Assembly (NCBI RefSeq): GCF_000511955.1
Contig: NZ_AZSU01000001.1
Location: forward strand, 293,872-353,767
Origin: [Clostridium] ultunense DSM 10521
GTDB lineage: Bacteria; Bacillota; Clostridia; Tissierellales; Tepidimicrobiaceae
Direction: 5' to 3'
Length of the DNA stretch: 59,896 nucleotides
The position numbers and the translations under genes are program-made. Below, piece by piece: positions 24,036 through 33,137 of this stretch (the stretch's first letter is position 1; every line of letters begins with the position of its first letter). The notes beneath the pieces are model-generated. The model ran no database searches. It saw only the letters and a program-made list of their open reading frames with translations, and was not told the origin of the DNA.

Positions 24036-26147
24036 GTGAAAGGAAAGGTATTTAATGGGATGTTACTTTTTCTACTGGTAATGATGTTAATGTTCTCTCA
24101 ATGTTTGGGTTCATATCCTTTAGCTGCTAATCCTGTTAGGTTAATAGTAGATGGGAAGGATATCACTTCATTAGCTAGTCCAATAATAGAAAATGGCAGA
24201 ACCTTAGTTCCAATAAGATTTATAGCAGAGGAGCTAGGAGCAGAAGTTGAGTGGAAGGACAAAGAGAAAAGGGTGATTCTCAAAAAAGATAATCTATTAG
24301 TAAGTTTGAAAATCGGTAGTCGTCTAGTGTTGAATCAAGGTGAAGAAAAGGCTTATTTTTTAAGTGATATTACACCTAAAATTATTGATAACCATACTTT
24401 TGTTCCTCTTCGTTTGGTTAGCAATGCTTTAGGTATAGATATAGAATGGGACGAAGAAAATAGAATAATTCATGTTGATTCTAATAAGACATCAAATATT
24501 GAACCATTTTTTCCTGTAAAAATTACTAACTTGAATTCTGGACAAGTTATAAAAGGAAAAACCGAATTGCAAATAGAACTTTCTGGGGATAATTTAACCA
24601 ATGCTAAAGAGATAAAGTATCTATTATTAGACCTAGATACATGGGAAGGATTTGTTATAGCTAGGGGAAACAAGTTAACTGACAAATATACTTGGATACC
24701 TGATTTAAAGGAAAAAGGTGTAAAAGTTCTTGTAGCCGCTATTTATGATGGAAAGGGGCAATTTTTAGCTGGTGATGCTATCCACCTGTGCATAGATATA
24801 GTTCCCAAGGTTTCTTTAATGGGCATAAGGGAAGGGGAAATACTAAACGACACCATAAGCTTAGGGATAGATACTAATTTTATAGCTTCTTATGTAAAAT
24901 ATGAAATTTCCAATTTGGATACTGGAATGACTAAGGTAATTGGCGAAGAAGTTCCCATAGATCCCTATGCTCAGTACAAATGGGAACCCCAATTAAAGGA
25001 AAATGGTAGTTACTCTTTTAAAGCAATTGTTTATGATAGTGAAAACAAAGCATATGAAAGCGAAAGCGTTTCAGCAAAAGTGGAAGTAAACCCCAGATTA
25101 TTCTTATCAGGAGTTTATGATGGACAAACTATAGATAAACCAGTCAATCTATTGGCTTCTAGAAATTTTGATGTCAGCGAAACGGAATATATATTAAGGG
25201 ATCCCAAATCTGGGAAAGAACAGCTTATTAAGGCAATACCATATGGGAATTATAGTTGGTTTCCGGGGCCAGAACTTTCTGGCGAAAAAGAAGTATTAGT
25301 AAGAGTTAAAGATTTAAGAGGAGTATCTCATGAGAGCAAACCTATAAAGGTTAATTTAAGTGGAAAGCCTCTAGTACTTTTAGAGGGGGTAGGACCAAAT
25401 CAAGTTTTAAGGGATTCAACCAAGTTAAAAGTAAGGAGTAATGTAGAATTAGATAGTATAAGTTATATACTTACAAACCAAAAAACAGGAAAGCAAAAAA
25501 TAATAGCAAAGGATAAGAAACCATCCTTTGAACAGGTTTACACTCCTGTGAAAGAGGATATTGGATATTGGAATATTAAAGCTATTGGAAATTATAAAGG
25601 AAAAGAAATTAGCAGCGAAAATGTTCCAGTTAGGGTTTATCTAGGGAAAACTTATGAATCCTTACCTATAATTGAAAAGGACAAATTTCTTGGTCTATCT
25701 TCTAGATTAGCTAGGGATTCCTGGGAAAAAACAGGCATGTCAGCAGCTTTACAAACAGCTCAATCCATACTTGAAACGGGATGGGGACAAAGTGTGCCTG
25801 TAGATAAATATAGTGGCAAATTATCCTATAATCTATTTGGAATAAAGGGAAAAGGTCCTGCAGGTTCAGTGATCTATAAGACTTGGGAAGTATATAATGG
25901 ACAGGTCTATAACGTTGATGCTGAGTTCCGGGCTTATTATAATGTGGAAGAAAGTTGGGACGACCATAAGAGTTTCTTATTAAATTCCAATAGGTATGAA
26001 CCTTTTAGACAGGTAATGCATAATAGCACACAAGGGGCTTGGGCCCTTAAGAGGACTGGATATGCTACTGACCCAGAATATGCTTTGAAATTGATGAGGA
26101 TTATTAAACAATATGAACTAGAAAGATTGGATAAAATAGGGATTTAA
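24036..26147 (+). CDS. secreted glucosaminidase (GH73) with copper amine oxidase-like N-terminal domain
   Basis: A 703-residue exported cell-wall enzyme. Residues 1-30 are a signal peptide with a long hydrophobic core (MLLFLLVMMLMF). Residues 33-150 form a copper amine oxidase N-terminal-like domain, here a wall-associated structural module rather than an oxidase (VDGKDITSLASPIIENGRTLVPIRF, then FVPLRLVSNALG). Then come about four Ig-like repeats of roughly 95 residues. Residues 555-700 are a GH73 N-acetylglucosaminidase with the likely catalytic Glu580 in AQSILETGWG and partner motif YNLFGIKG. It cuts peptidoglycan, in growth, separation or spore release. GTG is the start, 6 bases after GAAAGGAGTG. 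It forms its own unit, with a terminator at 26152-26193. Confidence 0.9.
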   Translation: MKGKVFNGMLLFLLVMMLMFSQCLGSYPLAANPVRLIVDGKDITSLASPIIENGRTLVPIRFIAEELGAEVEWKDKEKRVILKKDNLLVSLKIGSRLVLNQGEEKAYFLSDITPKIIDNHTFVPLRLVSNALGIDIEWDEENRIIHVDSNKTSNIEPFFPVKITNLNSGQVIKGKTELQIELSGDNLTNAKEIKYLLLDLDTWEGFVIARGNKLTDKYTWIPDLKEKGVKVLVAAIYDGKGQFLAGDAIHLCIDIVPKVSLMGIREGEILNDTISLGIDTNFIASYVKYEISNLDTGMTKVIGEEVPIDPYAQYKWEPQLKENGSYSFKAIVYDSENKAYESESVSAKVEVNPRLFLSGVYDGQTIDKPVNLLASRNFDVSETEYILRDPKSGKEQLIKAIPYGNYSWFPGPELSGEKEVLVRVKDLRGVSHESKPIKVNLSGKPLVLLEGVGPNQVLRDSTKLKVRSNVELDSISYILTNQKTGKQKIIAKDKKPSFEQVYTPVKEDIGYWNIKAIGNYKGKEISSENVPVRVYLGKTYESLPIIEKDKFLGLSSRLARDSWEKTGMSAALQTAQSILETGWGQSVPVDKYSGKLSYNLFGIKGKGPAGSVIYKTWEVYNGQVYNVDAEFRAYYNVEESWDDHKSFLLNSNRYEPFRQVMHNSTQGAWALKRTGYATDPEYALKLMRIIKQYELERLDKIGI

Positions 26148-26151
26148 TTTT

Positions 26152-26193
26152 AATGATACCGACCTATTAATTTTTATTGGGTCGGTATTATCA
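26152..26193. terminator. bidirectional terminator (glucosaminidase / Rieske oxidoreductase)
   Basis: AATGATACCGACC pairs with GGTCGGTATTATCATT-type sequence across a T-rich loop between two converging genes. Confidence 0.8.
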
Positions 26194-26219
26194 TATTTAT
26201 GTTTAGAATAATGGAGTCT

Positions 26220-27773
26220 TTAAAAATCATCTTTAAATAATTTTTCAATTGTATTTACACTGTTACCAGCTCTTAAAGGTTTTACCGATGGTCCTTCTAT
26301 TATCTCTCCTTTATAGGTAAACCTTGATCCATGGCAAGGACAATCCCAAGACCTTTCAGCAGAGTTCCAATTTAACTCACAACCCATATGGGGACAGGTA
26401 GTATTTACTAGATGTAAGGTTCCTTTTTCATCTCTATAGGCTCCAACTCTTTCTCCTTCTATTTTTATAACCTTACCCTCACCAGGTTCAATACGAATAT
26501 CTTTAGGCAATGGAGAAAGTTTTCCATCTAGCAGTTGTGCTGCAACATTTAAATTTCCTGAGATGAAATTTTTGGCTGATGCAATAATGTTTTTCCGCGA
26601 AGGATTATACACATCTTGCCACCGGCTTTCTTCTTTAACTATCAAATCTCTGATAATCATAGCAGAGACCATACTATTCGTCATTCCCCACTGTTGAAAT
26701 CCAGTAGCAACATATATATTGGGTGTATTAGATGTAAAATTTCCTACATAAGGTATTCCATCTAAAGTTGTATAATCCTGGGTAGACCACCTATTTGGGA
26801 TATCTTCCACGGTGAAAATTTGGTTTGCAAAATCTATTAATGCTTCGTAATGTTTTTCAGTGTCATGGCTTTTTCCAGTCATATGGTTGGATCCAACAAC
26901 TAAAATAAGTTCACCATTTTCAGTGTTTTGCTGACGAAGGGATCTAGTTGGATTTTCTGCATTTATATACATTCCACCTGGATACTTTTCTTTTACTTTA
27001 ATTCCAATAATGTAGGATCTTATAGGAAAAATTCTAGCGAAGTATATTCCATGTTTGTTATAAAAAGGATACTGAGAGGCTATAATTACTTTTTTTGCCC
27101 TTATTTTTTTCTCTTGTTCTGTAATAATTGTATAATTATTGTCCTCTTCAATATTTATAACCCTAGTGTTTTCATATATTTGAACACCATTATTATGTAT
27201 AATATTAGCTAATCCTAATAAATACTTTCTTGGGTGAAATTGAGCCTGATTTTCAAACCGAATTGCCCCTTTTATAGATATGGGAAAAGATATTTTTTCC
27301 ACATAAGAGGCCTTAATTCCTAGGCTTAACGCTGCCTTAACTTCATTTTCAATTTCTTGAATATACTTATCCTGTTGGGTATATACAAAAGCAGATTGGG
27401 GAACATAATCACAATCAATATCATTTTCTTCAGCAATCCTTTTAATCTCGTGAATTGCCCATTCATTAGCTTCAGCATATTGTTGCGCTAGTTCCATTCC
27501 CATTTTACTTAGAATTTTGTTATATATCAGTCCATGTTGAGAAGTTATTTTTGCAGTAGTATGAGCTGTAGCACCTTGGCAAATCCTATCAGATTCGAGA
27601 ATAGTAATTTTGAATCCTTCTTTATGTAGTAGGTAAGCACATGAAATTCCTACTAATCCTCCGCCTACTATAGCTATGTCTACGTCTACATCCTTATTTA
27701 AAGTTGGATAGTTTGTCGTGGGTGTAGAGGATAGCCAATAAGATTCAGGTAGATTCTTCAAGTTTATAGTCAT
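26220..27773 (-). CDS. FAD-dependent oxidoreductase with C-terminal Rieske domain
   Basis: A 517-residue protein. Residues about 30-380 are a DAO-type FAD oxidoreductase domain with VDIAIVGGGLVGISCAYLL. Residues about 430-510 are a Rieske [2Fe-2S] domain with TTCPHMGCELNW and WDCPCHGSRF, the Cys-His and Cys-Cys-His ligand sets. Proteins of this architecture are widespread in Firmicutes with an unknown substrate. The DAO fold suggests amine or amino-acid oxidation, with the Rieske centre passing electrons onward. ATG 27773 follows GGAGGGATAAT; the frame is open to 27842 without a ribosome site. It is a monocistronic gene between converging and diverging neighbours. Confidence 0.88.
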   Translation of the reverse strand: MTINLKNLPESYWLSSTPTTNYPTLNKDVDVDIAIVGGGLVGISCAYLLHKEGFKITILESDRICQGATAHTTAKITSQHGLIYNKILSKMGMELAQQYAEANEWAIHEIKRIAEENDIDCDYVPQSAFVYTQQDKYIQEIENEVKAALSLGIKASYVEKISFPISIKGAIRFENQAQFHPRKYLLGLANIIHNNGVQIYENTRVINIEEDNNYTIITEQEKKIRAKKVIIASQYPFYNKHGIYFARIFPIRSYIIGIKVKEKYPGGMYINAENPTRSLRQQNTENGELILVVGSNHMTGKSHDTEKHYEALIDFANQIFTVEDIPNRWSTQDYTTLDGIPYVGNFTSNTPNIYVATGFQQWGMTNSMVSAMIIRDLIVKEESRWQDVYNPSRKNIIASAKNFISGNLNVAAQLLDGKLSPLPKDIRIEPGEGKVIKIEGERVGAYRDEKGTLHLVNTTCPHMGCELNWNSAERSWDCPCHGSRFTYKGEIIEGPSVKPLRAGNSVNTIEKLFKDDF

Positions 27774-27956
27774 ATTATCCCTCCAAATATAGATAAAACT
27801 TTCTCCCAATTTATTTTGGCTATTATATCTTAAAATATTCATCAGAATTAGTAAAAGGCTAAGAAATTGAATTCTATCATAATATTATTGACATAAATAA
27901 ATATTGATTTAAAATATATTAGGAAAGATATTTTATTAAACACAAGAGGTGAAAGT

Positions 27957-29417
27957 GTGAAATTTATAATTCCAATATTACTAGGAGCAACTATAGGATA
28001 TATTACCAACTGGATTGCAATAAAAATGCTGTTCAGACCTCATTATGAGAAGAAAATTTTCAATATACATGTTCCCTTTACTCCAGGACTCATCCCTAAG
28101 GAAAGGGAAAGAATCGCAAAAAGTATAGGAGATGCGGTAGGAGTATATCTGCTATCGCCAGAGGTAGTGGTAAAATCTTTATCTAACGATAAGAATGATT
28201 ATATAAAAAAGTGGGTGAAATCCTATATAGGTAGGTTACAACGGGAAGATAGGTCAATAAAAAGTTTGGTTTCAGACTTAGGACATGGAAAACATAATGA
28301 AATATTAAGTCTTATAAAGGTGAAAGTTACAGAGATTATCTGTTTAGAATTACGTAAAGATATATTTAAACAGAAATTAATCCGATTAATTGATGAATAT
28401 ATCTTTATCAATTCCAAAGATGAATTATACCAAATAATAAATGAGAAGATAGAATTGTTTTTATACCAATTAACTAAATCTGAAGAAACGATGGTAGGAC
28501 TAAAGGATATTATTGTTGGAAAACTAAAAGAATTAAGTACTGATGAAAGGCCATTAACTGAAGTTATTCCAGAAAATATTATTTTTGGAATCAAGGATAT
28601 GGTTGCCCAACATGATGAAGAGATTGGGGAAATATTGAAAAACATTCTCAATGACTCAAGGATTGAATTAGAGTTAAAAGGATGGATTACAAAGGTTGCA
28701 TCTAATAATATGAATAAACTGGTGGCAATATTTATGAGCCCGGAAACAATATCGGATAAAGTATTTGATGCAATAAAGGAATTTGTTAATAAACCTGAAA
28801 TAAATGATAATATTGCAACAGTTATTATTACTTTAATTGATAAAATCTTCGAGAATAAGGTAGGAAATATAGCTTCTATAATTTCAACCAACTTGGATGG
28901 AGATCAAATGTTGAAATTATCCAATCTTATAATACAATATATATCTAAAGAGGAAAACCAAAGCAAAATTATTAATATAATAAACAAAAGGCTTAAATCC
29001 GAAAAAGCTAATATTAGGGGCAGCATATTAAATTTTATGTCTAAAGAGCTGGAAACATTTTTTGATTCTAAAATATTATACGATAATATTTTTTCTATTA
29101 TCGATGATATTATTGAAAAGATTATGGATAAACCTATGTCATCTGTTGCTGGCAATATAGATGATAGGACAGTTTCAAACATTGCCAGCTTTTGTAATAT
29201 TATATTTAATGATTTTGTTAGAAATAAATTACCCCATATTGTCCAAGTATTCAATATTTCTAGGGTGGTCGAAGATCAGATAAATAGTTATGATATGGCT
29301 TTTGTAGAAGAGCTTATACTTGAAATAGCTCATAAGGAATTGAAGGCCATAACTTGGCTTGGCGCCTTACTAGGTGGGATGATGGGTATTATACTACCAA
29401 TATTACAGGGAATTTAA
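27957..29417 (+). CDS. DUF445 family membrane-anchored protein
   Basis: A 486-residue DUF445 protein (YheB-like), function unknown. A first membrane helix (FIIPILLGATIGYITNWIAIKMLF) carries the motif GYITNWIAIKMLFRPHYEKK, followed by PFTPGLIPKERERIAKSIGDAVG. A long helical middle region follows, and a C-terminal membrane segment ITWLGALLGGMMGIILPIL ends the protein. Related proteins are linked to spore or membrane integrity in some Firmicutes, but no role is proven here. The GTG start follows AGAGGTGAAA. A hairpin terminator at 29416-29449 lies directly after it, and the tRNA gene beyond is on the other strand. Confidence 0.88.
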   Translation: MKFIIPILLGATIGYITNWIAIKMLFRPHYEKKIFNIHVPFTPGLIPKERERIAKSIGDAVGVYLLSPEVVVKSLSNDKNDYIKKWVKSYIGRLQREDRSIKSLVSDLGHGKHNEILSLIKVKVTEIICLELRKDIFKQKLIRLIDEYIFINSKDELYQIINEKIELFLYQLTKSEETMVGLKDIIVGKLKELSTDERPLTEVIPENIIFGIKDMVAQHDEEIGEILKNILNDSRIELELKGWITKVASNNMNKLVAIFMSPETISDKVFDAIKEFVNKPEINDNIATVIITLIDKIFENKVGNIASIISTNLDGDQMLKLSNLIIQYISKEENQSKIINIINKRLKSEKANIRGSILNFMSKELETFFDSKILYDNIFSIIDDIIEKIMDKPMSSVAGNIDDRTVSNIASFCNIIFNDFVRNKLPHIVQVFNISRVVEDQINSYDMAFVEELILEIAHKELKAITWLGALLGGMMGIILPILQGI

Positions 29418-29449
29418 AAAGCATCTACAAAATTTTGTAGATGCTTTTT
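29416..29449 (+). terminator. terminator of the DUF445 gene
   Basis: AAAAAGCATCTACAAAA pairs with its complement, giving a 17-base symmetric stem with T-runs on both sides. It overlaps the stop codon region and may act in both directions, since a tRNA gene is transcribed towards it. Confidence 0.85.
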
Positions 29450-29454
29450 AAATA

Positions 29455-29530
29455 TGGTGGGCGATATTGGATTTGAACCAATGATCTCCACGATGTCAAC
29501 GTGGCGCTCTAACCCCTGAACCAATCGCCC
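29455..29530 (-). tRNA. tRNA-Val (anticodon GAC)
   Basis: On the minus strand the 76-base gene has acceptor stem GGGCGAT/ATCGCCC, discriminator A and an encoded CCA. The D-arm has the GGTT box and the anticodon arm is CCACG-TT-GAC-AT-CGTGG. The T arm reads ATTGG-TTCAAAT-CCAAT. Anticodon GAC reads valine codons GUC and GUU. Confidence 0.95.
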
Positions 29531-29668
29531 ATGGACAATTATTATTCTAGCATATTTTTTATTAAATTTCAATCAAAATTATTATTCAAAATATCATAAT
29601 CATAGAATTTAACCTTCTTGACATAGGTTTTTTAATGGAGTAATATGAAGATACAGGGGGTGTTTGAT

Positions 29669-30007
29669 TTGAAAAAGATTGTATTTTTTGCTTTTAAGGG
29701 AGAGCAGATGTGTTTCATGCATGTACTTTTAAACGCTATAGATATGCACGAAAAAGGAATGAAAGTTAAGATCGTTATGGAAGGAGAGGCTGTTAAGTTA
29801 ATACGGGAATTAGATTCTGGCGGTAGCAATGTTTACAAAAAGGCCAGAGAATTAAATTTATTTGATTCCATCTGTAAGGCTTGTTCCGCTAAGATGGGTG
29901 TCCTTACATATAATGAAAAATCTGGCATTCCAATAAATGGAGAATTAAGCGGTCATCCTTCAATGGCTAAATTTATTGAAGATGGTTATGAAATTATTAC
30001 ATTATAA
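29669..30007 (+). CDS. DsrE-family-like small protein
   Basis: A protein of 112 residues with a DsrE/TusD-like fold (KKIVFFAFKGEQMCFMHVLLNAIDMHEKGMKVKIVMEGEAVKLI). It contains Cys residues at about 15, 71 and 74 (SICKACSAKMG); DsrE relatives use such Cys for sulphur relay. The C-terminal half (SGIPINGELSGHPSMAKFIEDGYEIITL) fits the fold. I place the start at TTG 29669, preceded by ACAGGGGGTGTTTGAT; the ATG at 29645 lies upstream of that site and adds 8 residues. Which sulphur reaction it serves is unknown. mnmA (tRNA thiolation) is elsewhere in the window, but no link is proven. Confidence 0.75.
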   Translation: MKKIVFFAFKGEQMCFMHVLLNAIDMHEKGMKVKIVMEGEAVKLIRELDSGGSNVYKKARELNLFDSICKACSAKMGVLTYNEKSGIPINGELSGHPSMAKFIEDGYEIITL

Positions 30008-30034
30008 AAGGAGATAGTCAGACTATCTCCTTTT
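30006..30034. terminator. hairpin terminator after the DsrE-like gene
   Basis: AAAAGGAGATAGT and its complement ACTATCTCCTTTT flank a minimal loop just after the stop codon. Confidence 0.85.
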
Positions 30035-30450
30035 ATAATGTATAACATAAATTCCAGAAGTTTTCCATTGGTTTGGTTATATATTTATTCCCATGGTAGA
30101 TGATATTGAATTTACGTTTTAATTTTATATCATCTAGTTTTATATGAAATAACTTATTGTTTTCCAATTCATTTTCAATAGCCATTCTAGAAACAATTGA
30201 GACTCCAATATTAGATATGACTGCATTTTTTATTGCTTTTGAATTGTTGCATACCCATTTTATATTTAAACTAAAACCTTTTGATAGCATAATATTTTCA
30301 AATAGCTCCCTGGTACCACTACCACTTTCACGAAGTATCAGGTCTGCTTTGGATAACTCATGAAGGTTAATAGAAGTTTTCTCTTTAAAAGGATGTTTAC
30401 TTCCACATATTAGAATAAGTTCATCATCCGCTTTAGCTGCTATATTAAAT
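30033..30450 (-). pseudogene. LysR-type regulator, C-terminal fragment
   Basis: The minus-strand reading to the stop at 30033 is the effector-binding domain of a LysR regulator: ELILICGSKHPFKEKTSINL, LSKADLILRESGSGTRELFE and KNAVISNIGVSIVSRMA. The DNA-binding helix-turn-helix half is missing. The fragment is truncated near 30450, where the + strand reads the tail of a YeiH-type transporter. YeiH and a LysR gene are often divergent neighbours, so this looks like one deletion that removed the starts of both. It is non-functional. Confidence 0.75.
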
Positions 30451-30660
30451 AGTATAGGTTTGATTCCTGTAGGGTTAGGATTAATATTAAAAAGTACTAG
30501 TAAGTTTCTAATGATAATGGCATTGGGAGCAATAGGACTTAAAACGGGTCTTAAAGAAGTAAGAAATTCGGGTTTTGCTCCTATGCTTCATGGATTTATC
30601 ATATCAGCTATTGTTGCTATAGTATCACTAGGTGTACGATTTCTGTTAGGCCAAATATAA
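30444..30660 (+). pseudogene. YeiH/UPF0324 transporter, C-terminal fragment
   Basis: The + strand reads LNSIGLIPVGLGLILKSTSKFLMIMALGAIGLKTGLKEVRNSGFAPMLHGF, the last helices of the UPF0324/YeiH (putative sulphate exporter) family. Only about 70 of roughly 330 residues remain and there is no start or upstream helix. The frame begins in the same few bases where the LysR fragment on the minus strand ends. The tail is intact to the stop at 30660. Confidence 0.75.
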
Positions 30661-30685
30661 TGGACGAGACCATGTCTCGTCCATT
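30659..30685. terminator. hairpin terminator (yeiH fragment / pepA)
   Basis: A perfect stem AATGGACGAGAC/GTCTCGTCCATT with a 3-base loop lies between converging genes. Confidence 0.85.
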
Positions 30686-30686
30686 C

Positions 30687-32120
30687 CTAAAATTCTTTGG
30701 CTAAATAGTATAAAGTTTTTACTGGTATACCAGTAGCTCCTTTAGGTAAATACCCTTGTTTTTTGGAAAGATAGGATGTTCCAGCAATATCCAAATGAAT
30801 CCAAGGAGTATTATCTACAAACTCTTCTAGGAAAAGTCCTGCAGTTATAGCTCCTGCTCCTCTGCCTCCTGTGTTTTTCAAATCTGCAAAAGTACCTTTA
30901 ATTAACTCCCTGTACTCATCGTTATTTGGAAGTTCCCATATAGGTTCCCCTGTTATATGGCTGGCTTTTTTGATATTTTTCATAAATTCTTCATTGTTGG
31001 TAACAGCCCCTGTATTTACATTACCCAAGGCTATTATGCAAGCACCAGTTAAAGTAGCTATATCTACTACTTTACTAGCATTTAAGTTTTTAACGGCATA
31101 CCATAGGGCGTCGGCTAATGTAAGTCTTCCTTCAGCATCGGTATTTAACACTTCTATAGTTTTTCCTGACATGGACTCAATAATATCTCCCGGTTTATAA
31201 GCAGCACCAGATATTAGATTTTCACAGGCCGCCACTATTGCTACTACATTCTTTTTAACTTTTGATTTAGCAATAGCTTTCATAGCCCCAATAACAGAAG
31301 CGGCACCAGCCATATCTGAAAACATGGTTTCCATACCATTTGCAGGTTTTAGACAATAGCCACCAGAATCAAAAGTCAAACCTTTCCCAACTAAAGCTAG
31401 TTTTTCGATGGATTCTGGGTTTCCTTTATAATCCATAACTATTAATTGAGGTTCTTGGGAAGAACCTTGAGATACAGCTAAGAAAGCTTTCATCCCTAAA
31501 TCTTCAATTTTTTCTCTACCGTAGATTTCTACTTTTACTCCTAATTTTTCTAATTCTTTTTTGGCATTGTTAGCGAGTGTTTTAGGTGTCATTGTCATAG
31601 CAGGTTCATTGACTAAGTCTCTAGCTAAAAATACTCCATCTATAATATTTTTAACTTCTTCTATAGCTTCAATAGATTGTTCTCTTTTTCCATCAATAAC
31701 ATTTAAATTAACCTCTTTTATGCTAAGTATAACTTTCTTTTTACTAAGGTATTTTTCAAAACTATACTCAGATTGTAAAAGTCCTTCTGCTATTGCTTGG
31801 ATTCCATCTAAATAGCAAATATTTTTAAGTTCAGGGACTTCTATATCAACACTCTCGATCTTTAATTTTGCCAATTCTTTCCCAGCATTAAAAAATGCCT
31901 TTCTAAGGGAATCTAAGGTAAGTTTATCTTCTTCACCTAAGCCTAAAAGTAATGCTTTATCTGTATTGGTAACATTGGCATACACTTCTCCAGCGTTGCC
32001 CTTGAACAACCCTTTATTCTTTAAATACTGGTATAACTCATCTACTTCCTCTATGGATTCAGTGCCTTTAAATACAAGAATTATTTTTACTTCTCCGCCT
32101 TTTCCAAGCTTAAAATCCAT
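30687..32120 (-). CDS. pepA: leucyl aminopeptidase (M17)
   Basis: A 477-residue M17 metallo-aminopeptidase that removes N-terminal residues from peptides and uses two metal ions. The N-terminal regulatory domain covers about 1-170. The catalytic domain contains VGKGLTFDSGGYCLKP (active Lys and metal ligands) and NTDAEGRLTLADALWYA (metal Asp/Glu and active Arg), followed by ATLTGACIIALG. Length and motifs are complete. The ATG follows AAAGGAGTGGTTTT. It is a single gene. The symbol is the general family name; Cys-Gly or leucine preference cannot be told from sequence. Confidence 0.93.
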   Translation of the reverse strand: MDFKLGKGGEVKIILVFKGTESIEEVDELYQYLKNKGLFKGNAGEVYANVTNTDKALLLGLGEEDKLTLDSLRKAFFNAGKELAKLKIESVDIEVPELKNICYLDGIQAIAEGLLQSEYSFEKYLSKKKVILSIKEVNLNVIDGKREQSIEAIEEVKNIIDGVFLARDLVNEPAMTMTPKTLANNAKKELEKLGVKVEIYGREKIEDLGMKAFLAVSQGSSQEPQLIVMDYKGNPESIEKLALVGKGLTFDSGGYCLKPANGMETMFSDMAGAASVIGAMKAIAKSKVKKNVVAIVAACENLISGAAYKPGDIIESMSGKTIEVLNTDAEGRLTLADALWYAVKNLNASKVVDIATLTGACIIALGNVNTGAVTNNEEFMKNIKKASHITGEPIWELPNNDEYRELIKGTFADLKNTGGRGAGAITAGLFLEEFVDNTPWIHLDIAGTSYLSKKQGYLPKGATGIPVKTLYYLAKEF

Positions 32121-32326
32121 AAAACCACTCCTTTCAAATTATTATATTAGTATTAATTTTACCAGAATATATTTGTAATCTCAAATGAATATATAGAAAA
32201 TCTGCATAGCATGTGCACAATTGTAAAATAATCAAGAAGGAAAATAGAGAAATAGTTTTTAGATTGTCATATAATCAAAATTTGTGTAAAGTAATAGTAT
32301 AACTAAAATATTAAGGAGTTGTTAAA

Positions 32327-32812
32327 ATGAGTATTAATAAAGATTTTGTATCTATAAAAATGGGGAAACAAAAGCGGATAGCTTTAATAGCCCATGATAA
32401 TAGGAAAAAGGATATGATTCAATGGGTAAAGACGAATCGGGATAAGCTCAGCCAACATTTTCTGTGTGGCACAGGAACTACAGCCACTTTAATTGCGGAA
32501 GCCACTAATTTACCAGTAAAAGCCTTTAAGTCTGGTCCCCTAGGTGGAGATCAGCAAATTGGGTCAAGAATTGCTGAAGGGGATATAGACTTTATGATAT
32601 TCTTTTGGGATCCTTTAGAAGCCCAACCTCACGATCCAGATGTTAAGGCATTATTACGAATTGCAGTTTTATACGATATACCTGTAGCTAACAACCAATC
32701 TACAGCCGATTTTCTATTATCCTCACCCCTGATGGAAGAAGAGTATATAAGAAAATTAGTGGATTTTTCTAAAGGTATGGTTGATAGGGTTAAGGGATTT
32801 AAAGTGGATTAG
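32327..32812 (+). CDS. mgsA: methylglyoxal synthase
   Basis: A 161-residue enzyme converting dihydroxyacetone phosphate to methylglyoxal and phosphate, a glycolytic bypass used under sugar-phosphate overload. Motifs are IALIAHDNRKKDMIQWV, GTGTTATLI, KSGPLGGDQQIGSRIAEG and FFWDPLEAQPHDPDVKALLRIA, carrying the catalytic Asp/His and substrate-binding residues. The length is normal. The ATG follows TTAAGGAGTTGTTAAA. It lies directly upstream of the inositol regulon, whose breakdown yields dihydroxyacetone phosphate. That may be coincidence, and no shared promoter is evident. Confidence 0.95.
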   Translation: MSINKDFVSIKMGKQKRIALIAHDNRKKDMIQWVKTNRDKLSQHFLCGTGTTATLIAEATNLPVKAFKSGPLGGDQQIGSRIAEGDIDFMIFFWDPLEAQPHDPDVKALLRIAVLYDIPVANNQSTADFLLSSPLMEEEYIRKLVDFSKGMVDRVKGFKVD

Positions 32813-32877
32813 ATGATAAGTTAGGCAAAATTTATATCTTATATTTTCTTGCTATTTAAAATAGATGGAGAATAACA

Positions 32878-32906
32878 TTGACATGGAAATGTATAAGTCG
32901 TATAAT
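32878..32906 (+). promoter_or_regulatory. sigmaA promoter of the iolX-like/lacI unit
   Basis: Consensus TTGACA (32878-32883) and TATAAT (32901-32906) with a 17-base spacer. It is followed 10 bases later by the ACTC-flanked operator. The same architecture occurs at 35665-35693. Confidence 0.9.
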
Positions 32907-32916
32907 ATAACAAATA

Positions 32917-32933
32917 ACTCAAACGTTTGCTAA
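32917..32933. promoter_or_regulatory. LacI-type operator O1
   Basis: ACTCAAACGTTTGCTAA contains the perfect palindrome CAAACGTTTG with a central CG, typical of LacI/PurR-type regulators. It sits just after the predicted start point of the promoter at 32878, so binding should block transcription. Confidence 0.82.
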
Positions 32934-33137
32934 TAGATAATTCTACGACAGAAGAGGAAAATAGTCGCATATTATTATGTTAATCTGATGTATTTGAAAC
33001 ATAATCTATATACGTATTCAGCACTGATACCTATAAGTTCAAATTCACTAAATAAGATAATTCTGTGGAAACGGTATTAGGTTCTCTTATTAGAATAATT
33101 GTTAATTTTAAATATAATATAAAATGGAGGTTTACTT

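Larger units (their letters stand above)
32813..33137. other. intergenic region with inositol regulon promoter
   Basis: This stretch contains the sigmaA promoter and CAAACGTTTG operator described separately. About 200 bases of AT-rich leader follow before the dehydrogenase gene. No other gene is seen. Confidence 0.7.

Noticed and set aside
28223-28891. Long open frame antisense to the DUF445 gene
   Set aside because: It mirrors a well supported gene, has no ribosome site or family motif, and its composition is that of a reverse complement.
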